Positions 48,021 through 56,257 of a stretch of DNA of 64,000 nt are shown one piece after another (the stretch's first letter is position 1; each line of letters opens with the position of its first letter). The DNA lies in assembly GCF_018069875.1 (NCBI RefSeq), contig NZ_JAGQDF010000012.1, positions 62,001 to 126,000 of the forward strand, read 5' to 3'. The position numbers and the translations under genes were made by a program. This stretch comes from Ideonella alba. Lineage in GTDB: Bacteria > Pseudomonadota > Gammaproteobacteria > Burkholderiales > Burkholderiaceae_C. Under the pieces are notes generated by a model. The model had not been told where the DNA came from, searched no databases, and saw only the letters and a list, made by a program, of their open reading frames with translations.

Positions 48021-50861
48021 ATGCCCCACCGATTCCAGCCCCGACTCCTTCCGCTGTGCGCCGCGCTGGCCCTGGCTTGTGCCACGGGCCTGGCGGCCGC
48101 CTCGGCGACAGGCGTGGTCATCAGCCAGGTCTATGGCGGTGGCGGCAACTCGGGGGCGACGCTGAAGAACGACTTCATCGAGCTGTTCAACGGCGGCGCC
48201 TCGCCGGTGTCGCTGGCGGGCTGGTCGGTGCAGTACAACTCCACCACCGGCACCGGCACCTGGTTGAAGACCGACCTCAGCAGCGTCGTGCTGCAGCCGC
48301 GCCAGTACTACCTGGTCCAGGAGGCGCAGGGCGCGGGCGGTACGCAGGACCTGCCCACCCCGGACGCGATCGGCAGCATCGCGATGGGCTCGACCGGCGG
48401 CAAGGTGGCGCTGGTCAGCAACCTCACACCGCTGGTGGGTGACAAGCCGGTGTCCGCAGCCATCGTCGACCTGGTGGGTTTCGGTTCGGCCAACTACTTC
48501 GAAGGCACCGGCGCGGCACCGGCGCCGTCCAACACCACCGCCGACCAGCGCGCGGCCGGTGGCTGCACCGACACCGACCAGAACAACGCCGACTTCGCCG
48601 TCGCCCCGCCGAATCCGCGCAACACCGCAGCGCCGCTGGGGTCGTGTGGCACCAGTACGCCGCCCAGCCACACGATCATGGAGATCCAGGGCAGCGGGTC
48701 CACCAGTCCCTTCGTGGGCCAGCAGGTCAGCACCTCGGGCGTGGTCACCCGCGTCAACAACAACGGCTTCTTCCTGCAGGACCCGCTGGGTGACGGCGAC
48801 CCGCTCACCTCCGACGGCGTCTTCGTCTTCACCGGCGCTGCGCCCACGGTCAGCGCCGGCCAGGCGGTGCAGCTGGTGGGCACCGTCACCGAGTTCAACA
48901 CCGGTACGGCCAGCAACCCCGACACCGCGGCCCACACCGTGACCGAGCTGACCGGCATCAGCGGCCTGGTGGTGCAGGCCAGCAGCCAGGTGATCACGCC
49001 GACCGTGATCACCTTCCCCGAAGGGGTCAATGACGACCTGGAGCATGTCGAGGGCATGCTGGTCACGATCGTCGGTCCGCTCACCGCCTCGCAGAACTAC
49101 TTCCAGGGGCGCTATGGCCAGGTCACGCTGTCGGCGGATGCCCGCCTGGAAACCCCCACCAACCGCCACCGTCCCGGCTCGGCCGAGGCGCAGGCCCTGG
49201 CCGACGCCAACGCCCGCCGGCGCATCATCCTGGACGACGGCAGCAGCCAGCAGAACCCCAACCCCACGCCCTACCTGGGCGAGGGCGACACGCTGCGTGC
49301 CGGTGACACCGTGGCGGCGATCACCGGCGTGGTCGACTACGGCCTGGCCACCAGCAGCTCGTCAGGCCCGGGCGACTACCGACTGCACCCGACCGAGCCG
49401 GTGGCCTTCACCCGCGCCAACCCGCGCACCGACGCGCCGCCGCCGCTGCCCGGCAACCTGGTGCTGGCCAGCTTCAATGTGCTGAACTACTTCACCACCT
49501 TCACCGATGGCACCGACGCCTTCGGCCAGAGCGGCCAGGGCTGCACGCTCGATGGCGTCAGCCTGCCGCAGAACTGCCGCGGCGCCGACAACCTGGCCGA
49601 GTTCCAGCGCCAGCGCGCGAAGATCGTGGCCGCGCTGTCGGCGATCAATGCCGACGCCGTGGGCCTGATCGAGATCCAGAACAACGGTGCCACCGCGGTG
49701 CAGAACCTGGTCGACGGTCTCAACGCCCAACTGGGTGCCGGCACCTACGCTGCGGTGCCCGACCCCGCTCAGGGCAGCGGCAGCGATGCGATCAAGGTGG
49801 CCATGATCTACAAGCCTGCCCGCCTGCAGCGCGCGGCCGAGGTCCAGAGCGACGTGGATGCGGTGCATAACCGCCCACCGCTGGCCCAGACCTTTGAGGC
49901 CCCCAACGGCGAGCGCCTGACGCTGGTGGTCAACCACCTGAAGAGCAAGGGCAGCTGCCCCGGCGCCACCGACCCGGACGCCGCTGGCAACCTGGACAGT
50001 GGTGACGGCCAGGGCTGCTGGAACGCCCGCCGCGTGGCCCAGGCCCAGCGCACGGCCAGCTGGGTGGCCAGCCTCGCAGGCAGCGCCGGCACCGACGCTG
50101 CGCTGCTGCTGGGCGACCTGAACGCCTACGCCCAGGAGGATCCGATCGTCGCCCTGGCCGACGCCGGCTACGCGGACCAGATCGCGCGCTTCAACCGCTT
50201 CGGCTATTCCTACGTGTTCGACGGCGCCGCCGGTCGCCTGGACCATGCGCTGGCCACGCCCACGCTGGCGACCCGGCTGACCGATGTCGCCCCGTGGCAC
50301 ATCAATGCCGACGAACCCTCGGTGATCGACTACAACACCGAGTTCAAGCAGCCGCAGTGCGGCAGCTGCGGCCCCGACCTTTACACGGCCACGGCCTTCC
50401 GCTCGTCGGACCATGACCCGGTGGTCGCGGGCCTGTACCTGGTGAAGGTGATCGCAGGCAGCTCGGGCAAGGACCGGCTGGTGGGCACGCCGGGTGACGA
50501 TCAGCTGATCGGCGGCGGCGGTGCCGACAAGCTCACCGGCGGCGCCGGCGACGATGTCTTCACCTACACCGCGATGAGCGATGCGCGCGACACCATCCTG
50601 GACTTCACGCCGGGCTCGGACCGCATCGATCTGCGCGCGCTGCTGGCCAGCATCGGCTACACCGGGTCGGACCCGATCGGCGACGGCGTCGTGCGCCTGA
50701 AGGACAGCGCCAAGGGCGCGCTGCTGCAGATCGACACCGACGGCGCCGGCCCCAGCGCGAAGTGGAAGCCCCTGGTCCTGCTCAGCGGCGTGCCGGCCAG
50801 CGCGGTGGTGCCGGCCCGCGACCTGGTGTTCGCCGACCCGGCGCGGCGCGCGCAGCGCTGA
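48021..50861 (+). CDS. Secreted ExeM/NucH-type endonuclease with RTX tail
   Basis: A 946-residue extracellular nuclease. After a signal peptide (LALACATGLAAASA) comes a lamin-tail domain (about 28-150: VISQVYGGGGNSGATLKNDF, then FIELFNGG), then an OB-fold (210-330). The endonuclease/exonuclease/phosphatase domain follows (about 475-810: ASFNVLNYFTTF, IEIQNNGA, VVNHLKSKGS, LLGDLNAYAQED, SSDHDPVVAGLY). It ends with calcium-binding RTX repeats (about 815-850: GTPGDDQLIGG and GGAGDDVFTY) and an Ile/Asp-rich type I-like secretion end. Relatives such as ExeM and NucH degrade extracellular DNA and loosen biofilm matrix. It has both a Sec signal and an RTX tail, which is common for this group. Confidence 0.93.
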   Translation: MPHRFQPRLLPLCAALALACATGLAAASATGVVISQVYGGGGNSGATLKNDFIELFNGGASPVSLAGWSVQYNSTTGTGTWLKTDLSSVVLQPRQYYLVQEAQGAGGTQDLPTPDAIGSIAMGSTGGKVALVSNLTPLVGDKPVSAAIVDLVGFGSANYFEGTGAAPAPSNTTADQRAAGGCTDTDQNNADFAVAPPNPRNTAAPLGSCGTSTPPSHTIMEIQGSGSTSPFVGQQVSTSGVVTRVNNNGFFLQDPLGDGDPLTSDGVFVFTGAAPTVSAGQAVQLVGTVTEFNTGTASNPDTAAHTVTELTGISGLVVQASSQVITPTVITFPEGVNDDLEHVEGMLVTIVGPLTASQNYFQGRYGQVTLSADARLETPTNRHRPGSAEAQALADANARRRIILDDGSSQQNPNPTPYLGEGDTLRAGDTVAAITGVVDYGLATSSSSGPGDYRLHPTEPVAFTRANPRTDAPPPLPGNLVLASFNVLNYFTTFTDGTDAFGQSGQGCTLDGVSLPQNCRGADNLAEFQRQRAKIVAALSAINADAVGLIEIQNNGATAVQNLVDGLNAQLGAGTYAAVPDPAQGSGSDAIKVAMIYKPARLQRAAEVQSDVDAVHNRPPLAQTFEAPNGERLTLVVNHLKSKGSCPGATDPDAAGNLDSGDGQGCWNARRVAQAQRTASWVASLAGSAGTDAALLLGDLNAYAQEDPIVALADAGYADQIARFNRFGYSYVFDGAAGRLDHALATPTLATRLTDVAPWHINADEPSVIDYNTEFKQPQCGSCGPDLYTATAFRSSDHDPVVAGLYLVKVIAGSSGKDRLVGTPGDDQLIGGGGADKLTGGAGDDVFTYTAMSDARDTILDFTPGSDRIDLRALLASIGYTGSDPIGDGVVRLKDSAKGALLQIDTDGAGPSAKWKPLVLLSGVPASAVVPARDLVFADPARRAQR

Positions 50862-51106
50862 GCGGCCCGGCCGGCGCTCGGCCGCCCGGTGTTCTCGTGC
50901 CCGGCTGAGCCACCGGCTGTCGGTCGGACGGGCCTTTGCCTTGGGCCGCAGGGTCGTGTCCAGCCCCCCATCGTCAACGTTGCGGCACGGGGTCACGCTG
51001 GCGCGGCCTGGGTGTAAGGCAGGCTGCCCGTGTTCGACTGATGCGCTGTGGGGCGATCCTGCCCTGGCAGCACGGTGCCTCGCGGCACCACGACACGGAG
51101 AACATC

Positions 51107-51622
51107 ATGACCACGACCGACACCGCCATCCTCGCGGGAGGATGTTTCTGGGGCATGCAGGACCTGATCCGCAAGCGGCCCGGCGTTGTGCGCACCCGCG
51201 TGGGTTACAGCGGCGGCGATGTGCCCAACGCCACCTACCGACACCACGGCACGCATGCCGAGGCGATCGAGGTGGTGTTCGACCCCGCCGTGATCAGCTA
51301 CCGCGAGCTGCTGGAGTTCTTCTTCCAGATCCACGATCCGACCACGCTGAACCGGCAGGGCAACGACCGCGGCACGTCGTACCGCTCGGGCATCTACGTC
51401 ACCAGCGAGGCGCAGCGCACGGTGGCGCTGGGCACGATCGCCGATGTCGACGCCTCGGGCCTGTGGCCGGGCAAGGTGGTCACCGAGGTGAAGGCGGCCG
51501 GCCCGTTCTGGCAGGCCGAGCCGGAACACCAGGACTACCTGCAGCGCTACCCTGAGGGCTACACCTGCCACCGGGTGCGACCCGGCTGGACGCTGCCGCG
51601 CCGCGACGCGGCCCAGGCTTGA
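51107..51622 (+). CDS. msrA: Peptide-methionine (S)-S-oxide reductase
   Basis: MsrA repairs oxidised methionine in proteins. The 171-residue protein has the catalytic GGCFWG (Cys13) right after the start. It also shows [40 protein letters not shown] and YRSGIYV, all diagnostic. A Cys near the C-terminus (YTCHR) could be the resolving residue. It is convergent with the YeeE/YedE gene 16 bp away. Start is the ATG at 51107 with ACGGAG upstream. No msrB lies in the window. Confidence 0.97.
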   Translation: MTTTDTAILAGGCFWGMQDLIRKRPGVVRTRVGYSGGDVPNATYRHHGTHAEAIEVVFDPAVISYRELLEFFFQIHDPTTLNRQGNDRGTSYRSGIYVTSEAQRTVALGTIADVDASGLWPGKVVTEVKAAGPFWQAEPEHQDYLQRYPEGYTCHRVRPGWTLPRRDAAQA

Positions 51623-51638
51623 GCCACCCACCGGCGCG

Positions 51639-52583
51639 TCATCGCGGCGCCAGCACCTGCAGTGCGGCCGCGATGACCGCCACCATCGTGCCGAAGGCCA
51701 CCCAGGCATAGGGCCACAGCATCGGCATGCCCAGCAGCACCAGGCCGTCATTGCCGCCCGGTATCAGCGCACCACCCCAGCCCATCAGCAGGCCGCCGGC
51801 CGCGCAGCGCAGCAGTGCGCTGGCGCGGAAGCGGCCGGGCCGCAGCGTGCCGCTGGACCAGCCGCCGACGATGGCCCCCACCAACACGGCCAGGCCCAGC
51901 GCCCCGCGCGCCAGCAGGCTGGCGGCCATGCCGCGGGCCAGGTCCTGCAGCACGTCGGTGTAGGTCCAGGCGCCGGCCAGCAGCAGCAGTCCGGCGAAGC
52001 TCAAGCCGATCACGGTGGTCGCGGTGTGCGGCGACCAGGCGCCGCTCAGCGCGATGCGCTGCGCCGCCCGCGCCCGCCATGCGCGCCACAGCACCAGACC
52101 CAGCAGCCCGGCCATCAGCAGGCCAGGCCACCAGGGAGGTGCACCGGCCAGTGGCGAGTCAACTGGCAGCGGGCGCGGCGGCGAGAAGACCGCGCCCACG
52201 CTGACGCAGCCCAGGTAGAAGCCCAGCGGCGTGGCCGCGTACACCCACTGACCCGAGCCCAGCCGGGCCACGGTACCGAACACGCAGGCCTGGTTGAGCA
52301 CCGCACCCAGGCCCAGCAGCGTGGCGCCGATCCCGGTCCAGCGTGACACCGCATAGCCGGCCGGCCAGGCGCCCGCATGCCCCAACTGACGCGCCAGCAT
52401 CACGCCGGCGCAGACCCACAGCGAGGCCTCCACCATCGCCGCCAGCCGCGTGGTGCGGCGGCTGGTGCGCCACTCCTCCACGGCGGCCACGGTGCAGGTG
52501 GTGCCGCGCTGGATGGCCAGCCCCATGGCCGCCGCGCACAGCAGCGCCAGCACGAAGGCCGTGCCCGCGATCATCGGGTTCAT
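51639..52583 (-). CDS. YeeE/YedE-family membrane protein (sulfur compound transport type)
   Basis: A 314-residue membrane protein with about nine helices and two homologous halves. Half one has QRGTTCTVAAVEEW (Cys30) and LNQACVFGTVARLGSG (Cys99). Half two ends with GWGGALIPGGNDGLVL, where the Cys is replaced. Family members include thiosulfate importers (TsuA/YeeE), which pass their substrate by way of conserved Cys residues. One family Cys being absent suggests an altered role. It is last in an operon with DinB-like, YHS and DoxX-like genes. Sulfur traffic is the likely theme. Confidence 0.85.
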   Translation of the reverse strand: MNPMIAGTAFVLALLCAAAMGLAIQRGTTCTVAAVEEWRTSRRTTRLAAMVEASLWVCAGVMLARQLGHAGAWPAGYAVSRWTGIGATLLGLGAVLNQACVFGTVARLGSGQWVYAATPLGFYLGCVSVGAVFSPPRPLPVDSPLAGAPPWWPGLLMAGLLGLVLWRAWRARAAQRIALSGAWSPHTATTVIGLSFAGLLLLAGAWTYTDVLQDLARGMAASLLARGALGLAVLVGAIVGGWSSGTLRPGRFRASALLRCAAGGLLMGWGGALIPGGNDGLVLLGMPMLWPYAWVAFGTMVAVIAAALQVLAPR

Positions 52584-52599
52584 GGCCGGGCCACCGGGC

Positions 52600-53085
52600 T
52601 CATCGGCCGCGGAGGCGGGCCAGCCATCCCAGCCACAGCGCGCGCCGCAGCCACAACAGCAGCGCGCAGCTCAACCACACGCCGCAGGCCAGCATGAACA
52701 GCTCGCCGCCATCGCTGCTGCCATCGGCGTTGACCACCGCCACGCCCAGCGGCGTGAACAGGTGGAAGAAGATCGCGCCACTGATGACGCCCAGGCCCAG
52801 GGCCGCGCCCAGCACCTGCACCGCGCGCTGCGTGCTGATCGCCGCGCCGGCCAGCAGCAGCACCGAGGCGATCAGCTCGACGCTGCCCACCACCTTGGCC
52901 GAGAAGATGCCGCCCGGCGCGAACAGGCCAGGAAAGCCCAGCGACGCGGCCCAGGGGTCGAGCTTGACCTGGAAGATGTAGACCGTCTCGGGCGAGCCCG
53001 TGAACTTGAAGAACAGCGACTGGATGAACACGAAGGCCACATACAGCGTCAGCAGCCAGTGGCCGTGTTTCTTGAGCCAGGACAT
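52600..53085 (-). CDS. DoxX-like membrane protein
   Basis: A 161-residue four-helix inner-membrane protein of the DoxX-like type. The first helix, LLTLYVAFVFIQSLFFKFTG, and the SAKVVGSVELIASVLLLAGA segment are typical. DoxX relatives work in thiosulfate:quinone reduction or redox stress. A hydrophilic loop with DGSSDGGELF lies between helices 3 and 4. It starts 38 bp after the YHS gene and ends 17 bp before the YeeE/YedE gene. Precise function unknown. Confidence 0.75.
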   Translation of the reverse strand: MSWLKKHGHWLLTLYVAFVFIQSLFFKFTGSPETVYIFQVKLDPWAASLGFPGLFAPGGIFSAKVVGSVELIASVLLLAGAAISTQRAVQVLGAALGLGVISGAIFFHLFTPLGVAVVNADGSSDGGELFMLACGVWLSCALLLWLRRALWLGWLARLRGR

Positions 53086-53123
53086 GGGGGACTCCTCCAA
53101 GGGGGGTGGGGTGGTGGTGGGTG

Positions 53124-53621
53124 TCACTTCTTCAGCAGCGCGCCGAAACGGCCATCGGCGGTCTTGATGAAGCCGGCCGGGTCCTTGAGCCACTTGGCCT
53201 GGACATCGGCGTCGTAGTTCAGGTAGAGCTTGTCGTCACGGATCGTGAACTGATCGGGCTCCACCTTGACCAGCGAGCCCTGCGCTACGCCATAAGCGCA
53301 GTAGCCGCCGTACTGGGGCGCGTACTTCTCGGGGTTGGCCTTGAACAGGTCCAGATGGGCCTGGCTCGCGAACTTCCACTTCGCGCCCATCCATTCCTGG
53401 ACGAAGGCCTCGCTGCCCTTCACCGGCTTGCGTTCGGCGAAGTAGGCCACCGTGTCGTAGCCGTTGATCGCGGTGTCGGTGCGGCCGCCGAACAGGCTGT
53501 TCTTCAGCGTGTTGACCGGGGGCTCGGCCGCCTGGGCGGGCAGGGCCAGCCAGGCGAGCGAGGCGAGCAGCGCGCCCATGAACAGGCGCATCAGGCGAGG
53601 GGAGGGGGTGGCGGGGGTCAT
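53124..53621 (-). CDS. Exported YHS-domain protein
   Basis: A 165-residue periplasmic protein with a signal peptide ending near AQAAEPPV (residue 32) and a YHS-type domain (INGYDTVAYFAERKPVKGSE, then AKWKFASQAHLDLFKANPEK and YAPQYGGYCAYGVAQG). The pattern Tyr-Asp-x-Val-Ala-Tyr-Phe with a later Cys is usual in this group, which is thought to bind metal or haem-related ligands. Its ATG shares one base with the stop of the DinB-like gene. Function unknown; redox or metal handling is a reasonable guess from the neighbours. Confidence 0.83.
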   Translation of the reverse strand: MTPATPSPRLMRLFMGALLASLAWLALPAQAAEPPVNTLKNSLFGGRTDTAINGYDTVAYFAERKPVKGSEAFVQEWMGAKWKFASQAHLDLFKANPEKYAPQYGGYCAYGVAQGSLVKVEPDQFTIRDDKLYLNYDADVQAKWLKDPAGFIKTADGRFGALLKK

Positions 53622-54193
53622 CAGGTCTCCTGGTTGGGGGTCGGTGGGGTGTCGGTGGAAAGGGCGCGGGCGTTGGCGCGCTCGTGCGCCACGGTGGCGG
53701 GGGCCTTGCCCAGGTCGGCCTCGATCGCAATGCCCTGCGCCAGGCAATGCGGCCGGATCAGGGCGAGGTGGTGCACGGCATGGCTGGCGACAAAGGCCAG
53801 CTCGCGCCCCAGCGTCGAGGGCACGGTGAAATCGAACTCGCCGGTCAGGCCGCACTGGCCGCGCACCTGCACGGGCGCTGACAGCGTGTCGGCGCACCAG
53901 GTGGCCAGTTGCTGCTGCAGGTCCTGCAGGCGGGTCTGGGCCAGCGCTGGACTGGCCTCCAGCGCGGCCTCACGCGGCCGGGCGTCGTAGTCCACGCAGC
54001 CCGGCTGCGCCGGCCAGACCAGCGCCTGCCAATGCTCGATCGCGTGGCGCAGGTGGGACCCCACTGGTCCGGCGTAACGCGGCCGCTCGGGTCCGGCATG
54101 GGCGCTCACCACGCGCAGGCACTGGTCCAGCACCTGGTGGTTGAACACCAGCAGGGGAGGGGTATCCGGGCGTGGGCTGGTCGGGGTGGGCAT
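53621..54193 (-). CDS. DinB-like helical-bundle protein
   Basis: A soluble protein of about 190 residues. The helical pattern, with SHLRHAIEHWQALV and later ELAFVASHAVHHLALIRPH, resembles the DinB/YfiT four-helix bundle, in which three His bind a metal. Three suitably placed His residues are visible (in HAIEHW and SHAVHHL). DinB-like proteins include bacillithiol or mycothiol transferases, so a thiol-related role would fit the YeeE/DoxX neighbours. An in-frame GTG at 54262 would lengthen it by 23 residues. It is probably the first gene of this operon. Confidence 0.65.
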   Translation of the reverse strand: MPTPTSPRPDTPPLLVFNHQVLDQCLRVVSAHAGPERPRYAGPVGSHLRHAIEHWQALVWPAQPGCVDYDARPREAALEASPALAQTRLQDLQQQLATWCADTLSAPVQVRGQCGLTGEFDFTVPSTLGRELAFVASHAVHHLALIRPHCLAQGIAIEADLGKAPATVAHERANARALSTDTPPTPNQET

Positions 54194-54269
54194 GGGGTGC
54201 GAAGCGGTGGGGATTGGGTGTGTGTCGATCCAGGGGCGGCGGACCTTACGCAGGTTCGGCACGCGCCAC

Positions 54270-55415
54270 TCAATCGGTCGCTGGGTAATGCGGCGTCAGC
54301 GCTTTCTCGCGCCGGTAGGCCCGCACAAAGGCGGCCCAGCCCATGGGCTGGAAGCCGCGCGCGCGGTTGGCATGGCCGATCTCGAACAGCCAGCGGTACT
54401 GCCGCATCAGATCGCGCCAGGCCTGCAGCAGACCGGTGCGGCGATCCCAGATGTGGGTGCTCTCGGCGCCGGCGCCGTTGATCTCGACGATCGTGAAGCC
54501 CTGGCCCTGCTGCACCTGCGCGAAGCTGTCGAAGCGCACGTCGAAGCGGCCGAAGTGGAACTCCGGCAGGCTGCGCGCGATGGCCTCGAAGCGCGCCTCC
54601 ATCGCCGGCGTGACCAGGTGCGTGCCGTTGCGGAAGATGGCGCCGCGGCTGTGGCTGCCTGCAAAGGCCAGGCGCACCGGCTGGCCCTCGGGCACCACCT
54701 CGTCCAGCCGCGTCAGGTGGCGCCTCAGGTACAGGTGTGGCAGGCGGCCTGCGCGCGGGTCGTCCAGGATCAGCTGGCGCAGGCCGCGCTTCCCGTCACC
54801 AATAACGTACGGGAAGTACTTCAACGTGATCGACACGATGCGCCCCTGCGCCTGCCCGGGCCGGCGGCAGTAGAAGATGCCTGCCTCGCCCTCGAAGGGC
54901 ACCAGTTGCTGCAGCACCAGCGCGGCGCCGGCCGGAAAGGCCTGCAGGTAGGCGCTCAGGGCCTCGGTCGTGCGGATCAGCTGGACGCCTGCGCCGCGGC
55001 AGCCCAGGTCGGGCTTGGCCACCACCGGCAGGTCCAGACCGGCCGCATGCAGCGCCTGCAGCGCGGCGCGGCACTCGGCGTGTGCATCGCTGGTGGGCGA
55101 CGCCGGCCGCTCCAGGCGGATGAAGGGCGCCACCCACTGCGGCGCGTGGCGCACCGCCAGCGCGAGGATCTCGGCCTTGGATTCACCATAGAAGCCACCG
55201 CCGGGAAACGAGGGGTTGGCGGCGGTGGGCAGCAACACGCCGCGGTAACGCAGCATCAGCCAGGCGGCATAGGCCATCACGGGCGGGTAGAAGGCCCACA
55301 TCGGCCAGAACTCGAAGAAGCTCAGCGGCGGGCCGTCCTGGTCCAGCGGGGGCATGCCCTGGTGCGGACGGAACGGCGGGGTGGGACGGGACTGGGGTGG
55401 GGCAAGAAGCGTCAT
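54270..55415 (-). CDS. ATP-grasp ligase-like protein
   Basis: A 381-residue cytosolic or membrane-associated protein with an ATP-grasp fold. LPVVAKPDLGCRGAGVQLIR is the first ATP-binding strand and loop. FPYVIGDGKRGLRQLIL and GRFDVRFDSFAQVQQGQG follow, and the metal-binding end is FTIVEINGAGAESTHIWD. The N-terminal part (FEFWPMWAFYPPVMAYAAWL) is hydrophobic enough to lie on the membrane. It should form an amide or similar bond from a carboxylate and an amine. Its start overlaps the DedA-like stop (ATGA), and an OlsB-like acyltransferase is divergent, suggesting a joint role in an aminoacyl lipid. Substrate unknown. Confidence 0.75.
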   Translation of the reverse strand: MTLLAPPQSRPTPPFRPHQGMPPLDQDGPPLSFFEFWPMWAFYPPVMAYAAWLMLRYRGVLLPTAANPSFPGGGFYGESKAEILALAVRHAPQWVAPFIRLERPASPTSDAHAECRAALQALHAAGLDLPVVAKPDLGCRGAGVQLIRTTEALSAYLQAFPAGAALVLQQLVPFEGEAGIFYCRRPGQAQGRIVSITLKYFPYVIGDGKRGLRQLILDDPRAGRLPHLYLRRHLTRLDEVVPEGQPVRLAFAGSHSRGAIFRNGTHLVTPAMEARFEAIARSLPEFHFGRFDVRFDSFAQVQQGQGFTIVEINGAGAESTHIWDRRTGLLQAWRDLMRQYRWLFEIGHANRARGFQPMGWAAFVRAYRREKALTPHYPATD

Positions 55416-56023
55416 GGGCGGGTGGGTGAAGCAGCCAGGCGTTGGCGAACGCTGCGCACCAGCGGCACCGCCAGTGCGAGCACAAGAATGGGCAGGGCCA
55501 CTGCGATCGGCGCGGGCAGCCCCAGCTGCTGCGCCAGCGCCTGGCCCAGGGCCGCGCTCAGCGCATACAGCCCCAGCGTCCACAGCGTGACCGCCAGCAG
55601 CACCCAGGCCGTGAAGGGCACGAACGGCACACGCAGAAAGCCGCAGGCGGTGTAGGTGGCCAGCCGCAGCCCGGGGATCACACGCGCCAGCAGCACCGCG
55701 GTGAGCAGGCGCTGCTCGATCTGACGGCGCGTCCAGTCGGCACGCTCGCCAACCAGACGGCGGCGCAAGGCCGGCAGGCGCCGCGCGCCCAGGCCCAGCG
55801 CATACAGGCCCAGATCGCCCAGCGCAATACCCAGCGCCACGGCGCTGAACGACAGCGCCCAGGAGATCGCCCCTTGAGTGGCCAGCGCCACACCGGCGGC
55901 GATGGCCAGGTCTTCCAGCAGCAGCGTGGTCAGTGCCAGCACACCGGCGATGACGGCGGGCGTGGCCATGCCCGACAGCACTGCCTGGCTCCACGCCAGC
56001 CAATCCGCCAGGCCGCTCAGCAT
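55412..56023 (-). CDS. DedA/VTT-family membrane protein
   Basis: A 203-residue inner-membrane protein with a VTT (SNARE-associated) domain. The re-entrant-loop motif is ALATQGAISWALSFSAVALG, and the helix motif VIPGLRLATYTACGFLRVPF carries the conserved Arg and Gly. DedA proteins flip or help recycle lipid carriers and are needed for envelope stability. The start is taken at the ATG at 56023; a longer reading exists but is Arg/Pro-rich and without membrane character. It is co-transcribed with the ATP-grasp gene. Confidence 0.83.
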   Translation of the reverse strand: MLSGLADWLAWSQAVLSGMATPAVIAGVLALTTLLLEDLAIAAGVALATQGAISWALSFSAVALGIALGDLGLYALGLGARRLPALRRRLVGERADWTRRQIEQRLLTAVLLARVIPGLRLATYTACGFLRVPFVPFTAWVLLAVTLWTLGLYALSAALGQALAQQLGLPAPIAVALPILVLALAVPLVRSVRQRLAASPTRP

Positions 56024-56187
56024 GCGGGCTCCAGCGCGACGCGCATTGGAGCGCGCGCCGGTCCACCGACGCGGTGGCACAGGCCCCATCGCTGGCGCGC
56101 TGTCGTCACCGTGATGCTGCGGTTCATGTTCATGTGTCCTGGGTTCGCGGCTGTGCTCACCGTGGTCAGTCGGCCCAGACGGCGATT

Positions 56188-56207
56188 CATTACAGATCGC
56201 TGTAATG
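56188..56207. promoter_or_regulatory. 20-bp palindromic operator candidate
   Basis: CATTACAG-ATCG-CTGTAATG is a perfect inverted repeat with 8-bp arms. It lies 51 bp before the OlsB-like ATG and in the leader of the divergent DedA-like gene, so one regulator could control both directions. The regulator is not in the window. Confidence 0.6.
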
Positions 56208-56257
56208 CCGCAGCGCGATGTGCGACCAAGTGATGGCCAGCCCCACAGGACATCGCC

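Noticed and set aside
56188-56207. LuxR-type quorum-sensing box at the OlsB-like promoter
   Set aside because: The palindrome has CAG/CTG at the inner rather than the outer positions and no luxI/luxR gene is nearby, so it is kept only as an unassigned operator.
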